A stretch of 64,000 nucleotides of DNA from Ophthalmolycus amberensis (taxonomy: Eukaryota; Chordata; Actinopteri; Perciformes; Zoarcidae), in the NCBI GenBank assembly GCA_024529925.1, contig JAFEUB010000785.1, positions 209,624 to 273,623 of the forward strand. The letters are read 5' to 3'. A program made the position numbers and the translations under genes. The notes beneath the pieces were generated by a model, which had not been told where the DNA came from, searched no databases, and worked only from the letters and a program-made list of their open reading frames with translations. Shown here one piece after another: positions 50,557 to 59,757 of the stretch; position 1 is the stretch's first letter, and every line of letters starts with the position of its first letter.

Positions 50557-52930
50557 ATTAAAGCTGCAAGCAGCGATGAACGGGCCCTCGCCATGCGCGC
50601 GTCGAGGTGCCGGCGGGACTCCGGCCTGCGCGTCCGAGAACGTCCGCGACCGTCGGATGGCGCGTCCGCGAGCGAGACGTGTTTAATCCCGCGTGGACCG
50701 CCTGGTGCCGGAATTGACGCTTTGCAAACAGTCCGACGCTTCCTGCGTCCTCTGCCTGGCGCTACAGAACTCGTGCGTGGTGTTGCTCTGTGTCAAGTGT
50801 CAAGTGTCAAGTGTAAAAGTTACGTAAATCGGATGCAGTTTGTCAGAAAACGCAGATTTCCTTTCGCCAGCAGGTGGCGCTGTGAGTATTAGGGAAAATT
50901 AGCTTGTAGACATCCTCAGGCCATGAGTGTTATCAAGCATGTGAAGTTTGGGACCGTTTGGAACAAGTCCAGCTGAGTTACATCAGACATTTCCTTCAGC
51001 CAGTAGGCTTTGCAGGTTTACTGTAGCGCCCCCTCGTGGTCGAATGCAAAACAATTCTCAGGGTATGTTACTGGATGCGATGTGCACATATACTGAATAT
51101 TTTGGGAATTTAGAACAAATGGTTGAGAAGTTATGTGTATTGATATTTTGCCACGCACCTAAGAAGTGTATTGGTCCATATCTTGTAAACGCAAAGAGAT
51201 ATCAAAAAGATTTTGATAGGTTTTGATGATCTAGATCCACTTATGATCCACAACAAATTTCATAGAAATCGGAGCCAGCGTGTAGGAGTTTGCAAAAATG
51301 TGTTTTTTTTCCACTAAAGTCAAAATGGCTGACTCCCGGTTGGGTTTAGAGCTTAGACCTACAGGGGCTTTTTTGTCCGTCTACATGTGATACATCTGTT
51401 TACCAAATGTTATACATCAAAAGTTTATATATAGATAGTGAAACGTACCGCGAGGGCTGCGTCGTCGAAATATTGTATAAATTCATACAAAATTGAAAAT
51501 GGCAGACTTCCGGTCGGGTTTAGAGCATGGTCCCAAGAGACTTATTTTTAAGTCTCCATAAGATACATATGCCTACCAACTTTCATACATGTAGCTCAAA
51601 CGTAGCGCTGGGGCTGCTCTTTCGAAATATTGTAGGGGGCGCTATAGAGGCAATTTAAAACGGCCAAGCCAAATAACCACATACACTATGTCTTCCTGTG
51701 ACCTACGACACATGTACAAAGTTTCATGAGTTTTTGACCATCCCAACACACTCAACCATCAGCTTCCTGTTTCATGGCGAACGATGCGTCGCCACGGCAA
51801 CACCGTTCAACGAAAGCGCACAATATTCATGATGATGCATCATCAATGTCTTAAGGCTATCCGTACCAAATTTGAGACTCATCAGCTCATCAGGCTAGGA
51901 GGAATTAAGAAAGGTATAAAATATGACATTTCCTTTAGCCAGGAGGTGGCGCTATGAGTTATTGAATTTTTTTCAATTGAAATATGTTCAAGCTTGAATG
52001 ATTATCATGCATAAGAAGATTTGTGCGGATTGGATAATGTACCTTGGAGTTATAACAACTTATAAGAATTATTTTTTTCAAAAACAGTGAGGCAAAATGG
52101 CCGCCACGCCACGTCAAGGTTCTTCGATGAAAGCGCGAGATTTTGATAACTTTTAATCACAAAGGTCTTAAGAACATCCTGACCAAAGGAGAAGTTGATC
52201 GCATAAATTCTCTAGGAGGAGTTCGTTCAAATGCGAAGGCTGAAATTGGCGAAAAGTGGCAAAAATGCCAACTTCGCGGGTCTACTGTAGCGCCCCCTAG
52301 TGGTTGAATGAAAAACAATTCTCAGGGTATGTTACAGCATGCGATGTGCACATATGCTGCAAGTTTTGGAATTTTGGGACAAACGGTTGAGAAGTTATGT
52401 GTATTGATATTAAGCCACGCCCCTAAGAAGTTTATTGGTTCATATCTTCTAAACGGTAAGAGGTATCAAAAAGCTTTTAATAACTTTTGATGAGGTAGCT
52501 CTAATAATGATCCACAACAAATTTGGTAGTGATCGGACCCAGCATCTAGGAGGAGATAGAAAAAATGGGTTTTACACTAAATTCAAAATGGCGGAAAATC
52601 TAAGTAGGCGGAGCTTAGGGGTCTGATTGGCTTTTTTTTAGATCTAGCGGATTGGGACATGTGGGTCAAATTTCAAGTCAATCAGACATACTGGCCGAGG
52701 GGCGTCGCCGGTCCGATTTGTAGGGGGCGCTAGAGAGCCATTTTTTTACGCACACATATGCAAATTTGGGCAGCAGAGTTTCTCCACCAGATGTGAGAGG
52801 GGTGCAAAAATGGTGAGTTTTCATGAATTCCAAGTGCCCCTACAAGCTCCATCCCCGGCAGAATTATGACGGATTCCTCCAATTTCAATAGGGCCTTCGC
52901 GGCCCGACGTTGTCGGTGGCTCGGGCCCTA
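50557..52930 (+). repeat. Macrosatellite unit 24, long type (2,374 bp)
   Basis: Near-identical partner of unit 15, same length to the base. Extended head with AAGCAGCG and GTCGAGGTGCC. It ends with the variant minisatellite copy. Confidence 0.95.
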
Positions 52931-54918
52931 ATTAAAGCTGCAAGCAGCGATGAACGGGCCCTCGCCATGCGCGCGTCGAGGTGCCGGCGGGACTCTGGCC
53001 TGCGCGTCCGAGAGAGTGAGACGTGTTTAATCCCGCGTGGACCGCCTGGTGCCGGAATTGACGCTTTGCAAACAGTCCGACGCTTCCTGCGTCCTCTGCC
53101 TGGCGCTACAGAACGCGTGCGTCGTGTTGCTCTGTGTCAAGCGTGAACCGCGTAGTGTAAATGGGATGCAGTTTGTCAGAAAACGCAGATTTCCTTTCGC
53201 CAGCAGGTGGCGCTGTGAGTACTAGTGAAAATAAGCTTGTAGACATCCTCAGGCCGTGAGTGTTATCAAGCATGAGAAGTTTGGGACCGTTTGGAAGAAG
53301 TGCAGCTGAGTTACATCAGCTATTTTCATGAGGAATCACATAAAGAAATCGCCCGCTACGGCTAAACGATTCCGTCAAATGTAAAGCTTTTAATAACTTT
53401 TAATCACAACGGTCTTGACATGGTGCGAGCAAATTTTAAAGTGGATCTGATGAAGTCCCTAGGAGGAGTTCGTTAAAGTATAGCGACTAGAAATAGGCCG
53501 AAATCGATGGAAAAATGACACATGAATCAAAATTCCCGACTTCCGGTCGGGTTTAGAGCATGGTTCCAAGAGACTTATATTTAAGTCTCCATAGGATACA
53601 TGTGCGTACCAACTTTCATACATGTAGCTCAAACGTAGCGCCGGGGCTGCTCTTTCGAAATATTGTAGGGGGCGCTATAGAGGCAATTTAAAACGGACAA
53701 GCCAAAAAATCACATACACTATCTCTTCCTATGACCTACGACACATGTACAAAGTTTCATGAGTTTTTGAGCATCCCAACACACTCAACCATCAGCTTCC
53801 TGTTTCATGGCGAACGATGCGTCGCCACGGCAACACCGTGCAACGAAAGCGCACAATATTCATGATGATGCATCATCAATGTCTTAAGGCTATCCTTACC
53901 AAATTTGAGACTCATCAGGTCATCAGGCTAGGAGGAATTAAGAAAGGTATAAAATATGACATTTCCTTTAGCCAGTAGGTGGCGCTATGAGTTATTGAAT
54001 TTTTTTCAATTGAAATATGTTCAAGCTTGATGTAGCATCATGCAAAAGAAGTTTTGTGCGGATTGCATAATGTACCTTGGAGTTATAAGAACTTATACAA
54101 ATTCGTTTTTTCAAAAACAGTGAGGCAAAATGGCCGCCACGCCACGTCAAGGTTCTTCGATGAAAGCGCGAGATTTTGATAACTTTTAATCACAAAGGTC
54201 TTAAGAACATCCTGACCAAAGGAGAAGTTGATCGCATAAATTCTCTAGGAGGAGTTCGTTCAAATGCGAAGGCTGAAATTGGCGAAAAGTGGCAAAAATG
54301 CCAACTTCGCGGGTCTACTGTAGCGCCCCCTAGTGGTTGAATGCAAAACAATTCTCAGGGTATGTTACAGCATGCGATGTGCACATATGCTGCAAGTTTT
54401 GGAATTTTAGGACCAACGGTTGAGACGTTATGTGTATTGATATTAAGCCACGCCCCTAAGAAGTTTATTGGTCCATATCTTGTAAACGCTAAGAAGTATC
54501 AAAAAGCTTTTAATAACTTTTGATGACGTAGATCTAATAATGATCCAGAACAAATTTGGTAGTAATCGGACCCAGCATCTAGGAGGAGATAGAAAAAATG
54601 GGTTTTACACTAAATCCAAAATGGCGGAAAATCTAAGTAGGCGGAGCTTAGGGGTCTGAGAGGCTTTTTTTTAGATCTAGCGGATTGGGACATGTGGGTC
54701 AAATTTCAAGTAAATCGGACATACTGGCCGAGGGGCGTCGCCGGACCGATTTGTAGGGGGCGCTAGAGAGCCATTTTTTTACACAGAGAGTAGCATCATT
54801 TTTCAGATGGCAATTTTCACCAAGCCTGACAAGTCCCCAAAATTTGGTGAGTTTTGGAGTACAGCAAGTCCCCCCCAAGCAGTCCCAAAGATTAAAAATA
54901 AAGATCAGAATAATAATA
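52931..54918 (+). repeat. Macrosatellite unit 25 (last unit)
   Basis: The head opens like the long units (AAGCAGCG, GTCGAGG) but has a private contraction, TCCGAGAGAGTGAGACG near 53,008. The body is standard. The unit passes into the terminal minisatellite. Confidence 0.95.
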
Positions 54919-55506
54919 CCCCAGCCAATTTCAAGAGGGCCTTCGCCAGGCCGACGTTGTCGACGGCTCGGGCCCTAATAATAATAACCCTGCCAATTTC
55001 AATAGGGCCTTCGCCAGGCCGACGTTGTCGACGGCTCGGGCCCTAATAATACCCCGACCAATTTCAAGAGGGCCTTCGCCAGGCCGACGTTGTCGACTGC
55101 TCGGGCCCTAATAAACATGCCAATTTCAATAGGGCCTTCGCCAGGCCGACGTTGTCGACGGCTCGGGCCCTAATAATAACCCTGCCAATTTCAATAGGGC
55201 CTTCGCCAGGCCGACGTTGTCGACGGCTCGGGCCCTAATAATAAAAACCCAGCCAATTTCAAGAGGGCCTTCGCCAGGCCGACGTTGTCGACGGCTCGGG
55301 CCCTAATAATCATGCCAATTTCAATAGGGCCTTCGCCAGGCCGACGTTGTCGACGGCTCGGGCCCTAATAATAATACCCCGGCCAATTTCAAGAGGGCCT
55401 TCGCCAGGCCGACGATGTCGGCGGCTCGGGCCCTAATAATAATACCCCGGCCAATTTCAAGAGGGCCTTCGCCAGGCCGACGATGTCGGCGGCTCGGGCC
55501 CTAATA
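54919..55506 (+). repeat. Terminal minisatellite, nine copies of about 65 bp
   Basis: Nine tandem copies, each with CCAATTTCAA(G/T)AGGGCC, then a GC-rich hairpin, then CTCGGGCCCTAATAA. The last two copies read GCCGACGATGTCGGC, a perfect 6-bp stem with a GAT loop. The others read GCCGACGTTGTCGAC, with one mismatch in that stem. Between array units the same sequence occurs zero, one or two times. It marks the right end of the macrosatellite. Confidence 0.95.
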
Positions 55507-55944
55507 AATACAAAACACTTGGCTTCAAACTACAGCTTCAAACTTTTTAACTGTGAACAATATGTTAACTGTTAACAGTTTACAGTATACTTAAATAAAT
55601 ATAAATAAATACAAAACACACACACACTCTGTACACACACTGCAGCTTCAAACTTCAGCAATTATTTTGCAGAAATATGAGCATATTTTCCTTCTCTGGC
55701 AAAATACGACACGTCTGACTTATTTTATTTTACGAGTTGGTGGCGGTAATGCGCCAATTCGTCGTTTGCCAACCGCCAGTTGGTCTCAAAGGAGGAGAAG
55801 AAGCTTCCGCGTGCCTGTGTTGTTGTGCTTATGAGCGGCAGCGCTAAATACCCCGTTGTAATAATACTATGAGTGAGGAGCGGAGGACCGAGTCCTGCTG
55901 CCAGGACGGAGTCATCAGAGTAGTGTAAAAAAAAGTATTTCAAT
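55507..55944. other. Flank of the array, no gene seen
   Basis: AT-rich. It contains two related stretches, AAATACAAAACAC with CAGCTTCAAACT, at about 55,507-55,545 and 55,607-55,656, plus the inverted sequence GTTAACTGTTAAC near 55,565. From about 55,734 GTTGGTGGCGGTAATGCG and a downstream GAGGAGAAGAAG resemble a dispersed fish repeat, by recognition only. The minus-strand open frame across it has no protein features. Confidence 0.5.
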
Positions 55945-56058
55945 CGGCTCAGGTACCGAAAGGAGGCACCGAAATCTGCGTTACGTTTCGGTCCGGTAGG
56001 TACCGGACGTATAGGAACCGGTTCCATACCGGCACCGTTTTTCGGTACCCAACCCTAC
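55945..56058. mobile_element. GGTACCG-rich MITE-like fragment
   Basis: A short block packed with GGTACC and CCGG motifs: GGTACCGAA at 55,952 and the inverted TTCGGTACC at 56,041, with ACCGGTTCC between. It ends in CCCAACCCTA. This resembles small non-autonomous DNA transposons common in fish. The family is not identified. Confidence 0.45.
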
Positions 56059-56778
56059 GTAGCTTGTCAAATCATTACATCCGGGCCGAATGAAATGATT
56101 GGATGTGTATATTACAGTCCTATGACAGCCCACAGATGGCGGATTTTTTATTTATTTTTGTCAGAGCATTTGATTCATTGATTGCTGTTGGGTCGTAAAG
56201 AGAATTTCAGCAAAAATGTCAAAAATGTTTTTGAGGAAGATTACCAACACTGCCTTTAGGAATTTCTTGAAAATACTTTAAACCGGATCAGAAATGATGA
56301 TGGCCGGACAAAGGTCGGTTTGAAAGATAAAGGGGTATCATGATACAGAACAGCAGCAACATTTCACAACACTATGAAATATAGTGTTCCTCTTATCCAT
56401 GGTGCTTTTCATCCAAATTAAGATTACTAAAATTATGCAGATTTAAATGTGTTTAGAGATTGTGGCTCACTGCAGTGCTGTGGAGCTCAACACACACACA
56501 AATTAAAAAAACACACCAAAAAAGAATCAACACCAATGTGTCTTTGCAAATAGAATTAGCCCAAAAAAACAACCTGCACAGCAAATATCCAGTAATTAGT
56601 GCGACAACAAAAAGGCATCACTAAAGACAAGCAAGACATAATGAACACAGTAACAATAAAGATATCATAAACAATTAAGTTGCAAAAAACAAAATCCTCA
56701 GTTGGGGTTTTAACAGTATACGGCGTTATTAAAATTGACGGTACACTGTGTGCATCTGCTTAACTAAGGAAAGAGAAA

Positions 56779-56810
<32 letters not shown>

Positions 56811-57103
56811 TGTGTGTGTATGCGAGTTAAAGGTTCAGACAGGAGCAGTATGGCTGCTCTGTCGATCACCTACAGGAGGAGTCACCAATAGGCAGGCCGC
56901 GGTCCGGATACAGACCCAGACGTTGTCCTATCCGGACCCGGACGTATAACTGATGGATAATTGAGAATTATACATTTTGGCGGAGCGATTCTATTTTAAC
57001 CTGCGCAGCTTTTCCAGCCTTTACGGCGCTAGGTCAGCAGTCCAGGAAGCACACCGACCAATTGCATGTGTTGTAAATCATCTCACGTGATGCTACTCAG
57101 CCA
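56059..57103. other. Non-coding stretch with a microsatellite
   Basis: No gene recognised. The part up to about 56,345 reads like dispersed repeat sequence (CAGAGCATTTGATTCATTG and neighbours). The rest is AT-rich, with A-rich runs at about 56,504-56,570. A (TG)n microsatellite is annotated separately. Confidence 0.45.
56779..56822. repeat. (TG)n microsatellite
   Basis: About 44 bp of TG dinucleotides interrupted twice by TA. Confidence 0.95.
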
Positions 57104-57439
57104 ATGGAATATGAGTATTCTGAAACGCATCTTGAGTCGAGTGAGATTTGCACACAGACAGGAGAGAGACGGAGCACGAGAGAGAGAGCAGTGGGACGAG
57201 TAAGTCGGAGGAGCAAACTCACATGGTGTGCTCTAAAAAGAGAAAACAGAACTTTTAACAAAGAATGGACGGACTCTTATTTGTTCATTCTTCTTGCTTG
57301 TGCTACTAAACCACTCTGACTCATATGTTCAGATACCGTGGCCATTATCAAACGCGCCAATGTGAAACGCCACTACGAGACCAAACATGAATCTTTAGAG
57401 CAAACATACCCACTCCAGTCTGAACTGAGGGCAAGATGT
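57104..57439 (+). pseudogene. N-terminal fragment of a hAT-type transposase (zinc-finger part)
   Basis: The frame reads ENRTFNKEWTDSYLFIL, then a stop at 57,317-57,319. After the stop it continues in the same frame with LICSDTVAII and NVKRHYETKHESLEQTYP to a second stop. Together this matches the N-terminal zinc finger of hAT-like transposases and their host-derived relatives (the F-x-x-x-W-T-D start, CxxC, and HYETKH with the two histidines). The TGA sits exactly where the first cysteine of CLIC is expected, and the start of the frame looks shifted (ATGGTGTGCTCTAAAAAG nearby). It is a dead relic and lacks the catalytic part. Confidence 0.75.
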
Positions 57440-58456
57440 TAAGCTGTGTAGAGATTGTTTATTATAAAGTTGAGTGAGACCGTTATGATGTGAAATGGAT
57501 TCAACAAAAGAGAAGAAAAAAGTTCACTCCAGCCACACTTTCATTTTCATTAATTTTTCTAAAATCAAGCACTTTGTTTTAAGATGCAAGTTTTTCAAAA
57601 GTTCTTTTTTTTTGTATATTATTTTACTTGAAATGACAGAAGAATATTTATTTATCTATTCTATGTATTATTTATAATCCATCCAGTTATATCTGAAAAC
57701 TGAGAATAATAATTGTTAAAATATAATTGATGTGTACTTTATTTGATTTGTCAGTTGTTGACGACACAGCGCAAGTTAGACATTATTGTAATGTTCCGGA
57801 CCTTTGCACATGGACATTTTCTCAATCTGGACCTTTTGGAATTTGAATTGAATACCCCTGACCTACAGGATATGTTAGTTATTAATAATCATGGGACAAA
57901 GCTCACAGCTAGTAGATTTAACCCGCTATAGTGCTGCTAACATGTAAACAAACATAAAACATATTACTGTTACATGTTATTCTTTTTACCAGGTTTATCA
58001 TTTTGTTTATTATTATAATAATGATGTTCTCATTCCTTTAAGGGTCATTGTAATGGGTCATAATAATAATAATAATTTTGGATATCGTAATACATTACAG
58101 TCAAGTGATGTAATTTTCTAAACTCACCAGATTGGAGCTGTTCTATAATTTACCGTCGCAATATTAAAAAGGTATTTGGTCAAAACTATCGTGATATTTG
58201 ATTTTCTCCACGTCGCCCAGCACCATCATAATAATAATATGGTGTAAAACCGTATACTACGATATTTGTAAGACCGTACCGTGAACATCTCATAACATTA
58301 CAACCCCATTGTCAATACGTTTATTGGGATCTACACAACCTCAGACTCACCAGTACAATCATGCATTTCTACTCTCAAGCACACACGACTGTGCCAACTG
58401 CAGAGGAATAATTGCCACCTTTAAGATGACGCTGCCTTTTTCTCTCTGCGTATGTT
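57440..58456. other. AT-rich non-coding stretch
   Basis: Rich in TTTT and ATTT, with (AAT)n near 58,060. I recognise no exon. On the reading below it would be inside psat1 intron 1. About 58,160-58,310 contains ATCGTGATATTTG and CGTCGCCCAGCACC, resembling the end of a common dispersed fish DNA repeat (GGCTGGGCGATAT type, here diverged). Confidence 0.4.
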
Positions 58457-58846
58457 TAACCATAAAGCGCGCATGAGTTTGAAGAGCAGGATTTATCTTT
58501 CTGACAGTTCACTCTCTGTCGTATAGAAGCTGTTTGCGCTGCTGCCGCCGGTGAAGCACCAAAAGAAAGGAGCCGGTTTCCACACGAATGAGGATGATGC
58601 AACTCGACACGCAGTTTTCAGTCCTGAGAAGAGAGCAGCGCTCAGACCGACGGTCGGTCTCTCACACCACCGCGGACACGTCTCTGTCGTTACGGAGATA
58701 AAGTAGTGCCGAAATGCTGGAGACGTGGGCTGTACGCGGAGCTTTGAACGTTGCATTTAGTAACAAGTTAGCTCATATTTCGCACCTTGTTTTCTCCCCC
58801 TTCACATTATTAACGTTACACAAGCAAAATGCGGGTTTAAACTTAC
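58457..58846. other. CpG-richer stretch beside psat1 exon 1
   Basis: CpG dinucleotides are frequent here (CTGCCGCCGG, CCGACGGTCGG, CCACCGCGGACACG), unlike the AT-rich DNA to the left. It lies just inside the inferred psat1 first intron and is a plausible part of a promoter-associated CpG island. The minus-strand open frame at 58,493-58,756 shows no protein features. Confidence 0.45.
58595..58603 (+). promoter_or_regulatory. Possible amino-acid response (ATF4/CHOP-type) element
   Basis: TGATGCAAC fits the C/EBP-ATF response consensus TGATGXAAX. It lies about 245 bp inside the inferred psat1 intron 1, in the CpG-rich stretch. PSAT1 is an established ATF4 target in mammals. Whether this site acts is inference, and a 9-base match can be chance. 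Confidence 0.3.
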
Positions 58847-58903
58847 GGATGGCGGGAGTTTTGCAGGTCCAGCGCCAAAGTTGATGGTTTGTTTCTGCTC
58901 CAT
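58847..58903 (-). CDS. psat1: psat1 exon 1 coding part (phosphoserine aminotransferase)
   Basis: Read on the minus strand, ATG at 58,903-58,901 opens a 19-codon stretch, MEQKQTINFGAGPAKLPPS. It is followed at once by GTAAGT (58,846-58,841), a consensus splice donor in phase 0. INFGxGPAKLP is the N-terminal signature of PSAT1, the PLP-dependent enzyme that converts 3-phosphohydroxypyruvate and glutamate to phosphoserine and 2-oxoglutarate in the cytosolic serine pathway. As I recall the human gene, its first coding exon ends at the same point. The start context is good (A at -3, G at +4). It is too short to appear as a long open frame. The next exon should lie at lower coordinates, but I find none before the macrosatellite. 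An orphan exon or a recent break cannot be excluded. Confidence 0.82.
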
Positions 58904-58909
58904 GATGGC

Positions 58910-59757
58910 GTGATGTTACGAGATGTGCCGACGCTTCGAAGCGTGTGTCGAGTAATGGAGGGGGCGTTTCCTCGAAGCGCGTATCGAGGCTTGCTTCATT
59001 TAGGGGAGGAGCCAAAAATGATGACGTCCGAAGCCTCGCTGCCCGGCTGTACCACGTGACTGCTTCGGGAAGTGGTTCAGATTTTGCCTCTGGAGTACTG
59101 GGAGAGGCAAAAATTCCTGTATGAAAATTTATATAGACTTGCTCTTGCGTTTTTGTGCACGCCAGCATCTTCTGTACCCTGTGAAAGGGTGTTTTCAAAG
59201 GCCGGAGAGGTTGTGTCAAAAAAAAGGAATCGTTTAAAACCAAAAACTGTTGAGAAACGGTTATTTCTGAATTAAAATGAATAAAATGTCCCCTGTCCTG
59301 TACATCACTGTCCAAGTTACACAAGCATATTCAGTCCCCTCTTCCTAGTTCCACAAGCACTTTCACTGTCCTCTGCCTGCTTAAGCCTGTGCCATTTTCC
59401 TAAAGTGACATAATAACATTATTACACAACCTGCCATATCATATGATACTACCATTTTGGGAAAATTTACACACACAGAATACATTCAAAAAATATTTTA
59501 TTATGCACATATGTGATAATTTATGTACAGAAATTATTTCGTCATACATTTTTGTAATTCATAGTCATTCCCAACAGCCATAACAGACACAAAATTTCAA
59601 TGCATCACATTATGTGGTTCACATACAGCTGCCTGTGATTATACACTTGGCCAGTAGGTGGTTTCGTGTGCACATGAAGCTTCGAGAAATTAACCCTTTC
59701 TCGAACCAATTGGCTGAAGTGGTTCGATGCCTCATGAGGCTTCATCTCGCCATCACT
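58910..59757 (+). mobile_element. hAT-family DNA transposon relic
   Basis: The left end GTGATGTTACGAGATG and the inverted right end, which read backwards begins GTGATGGCGAGATG, form imperfect terminal inverted repeats. Both ends carry several subterminal GAAGC/CTTCG motifs (58,933-59,070 and 59,680-59,745). ATGAT flanks both sides and may be the remnant of an 8-bp target duplication. Inside is only the end of a transposase gene. Boundaries are approximate. Confidence 0.5.
59072..59275 (+). pseudogene. hAT transposase C-terminal dimerisation domain fragment
   Basis: About 67 codons ending at TAA contain LEYWERQ, LALAFLCTPASSVPCERVFS and KAGEVVSKKRNRLKPKTVEK. This is the conserved hAT C-terminal (hATC) dimerisation motif, with the hallmark PASSVPCERVFS and the terminal KRNRL. 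The zinc finger and catalytic core are absent, so this is an internally deleted copy. It is probably unrelated to the zinc-finger relic at 57,104-57,439, which lies outside these terminal repeats. Confidence 0.88.

Larger units (their letters stand above)
1..55506 (+). repeat. 2-kb tandem macrosatellite array, about 25 units
   Basis: The same block recurs head to tail, each copy opening with ATTAAAGCTGC(G/A)AGCAGCG. I placed unit starts at 1827, 3805, 5861, 7841, 9869, 12306, 14298, 16355, 18412, 20457, 22449, 25457, 27575, 29620, 31601, 33975, 36029, 38072, 40039, 42479, 44442, 46606, 48583, 50557 and 52931. Copies look highly similar by eye, differing by scattered substitutions and a few block variants. 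Unit order: a CpG-rich head (about 220 bp); a segment with CCAGCAGGTGGCGCTG; a CCCGACTTCCGGTCGGG hairpin; a segment with CCAGTAGGTGGCGCTA; TAGCGCCCCCTAGTGG; CAAAATGGCGG; TAGGGGGCGCTAGAG; a variable tail; zero to two ~65-bp minisatellite copies. The left end is outside the window. I do not recognise the family by name. It carries no enzyme gene of its own here. Confidence 0.97.

Noticed and set aside
1..55506. CRISPR array or bacterial repeat system
   Set aside because: Units are 2 kb with no spacer structure or Cas genes, and the flanks contain vertebrate exons and fish transposons.
1..55506. Ribosomal DNA or another known RNA-gene array
   Set aside because: I recognise no 18S, 28S, 5S, tRNA or snRNA sequence in the unit. 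The GC-rich head is too short and unlike rRNA.
55725..56027. 100-residue minus-strand frame next to the array
   Set aside because: Much of it is GGTACC/CCGG-rich repeat sequence and the rest resembles a dispersed repeat. No protein features.
58493..58756. 87-residue minus-strand frame in the CpG-rich stretch
   Set aside because: No domain or homology recognised, and it lies inside the inferred psat1 intron. The open frame follows from GC-rich composition.
58773..59324. 183-residue minus-strand frame as a gene
   Set aside because: It runs antisense through the hAT transposase fragment. Where it passes psat1 exon 1 it is in a different frame from the NFGAGPAKLP reading.
59639..59665. CCAGTAGGTGGTTTCG as another CTCF site
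   Set aside because: It shares only the left part of the core. The GGCRS end is replaced by GGTTT.
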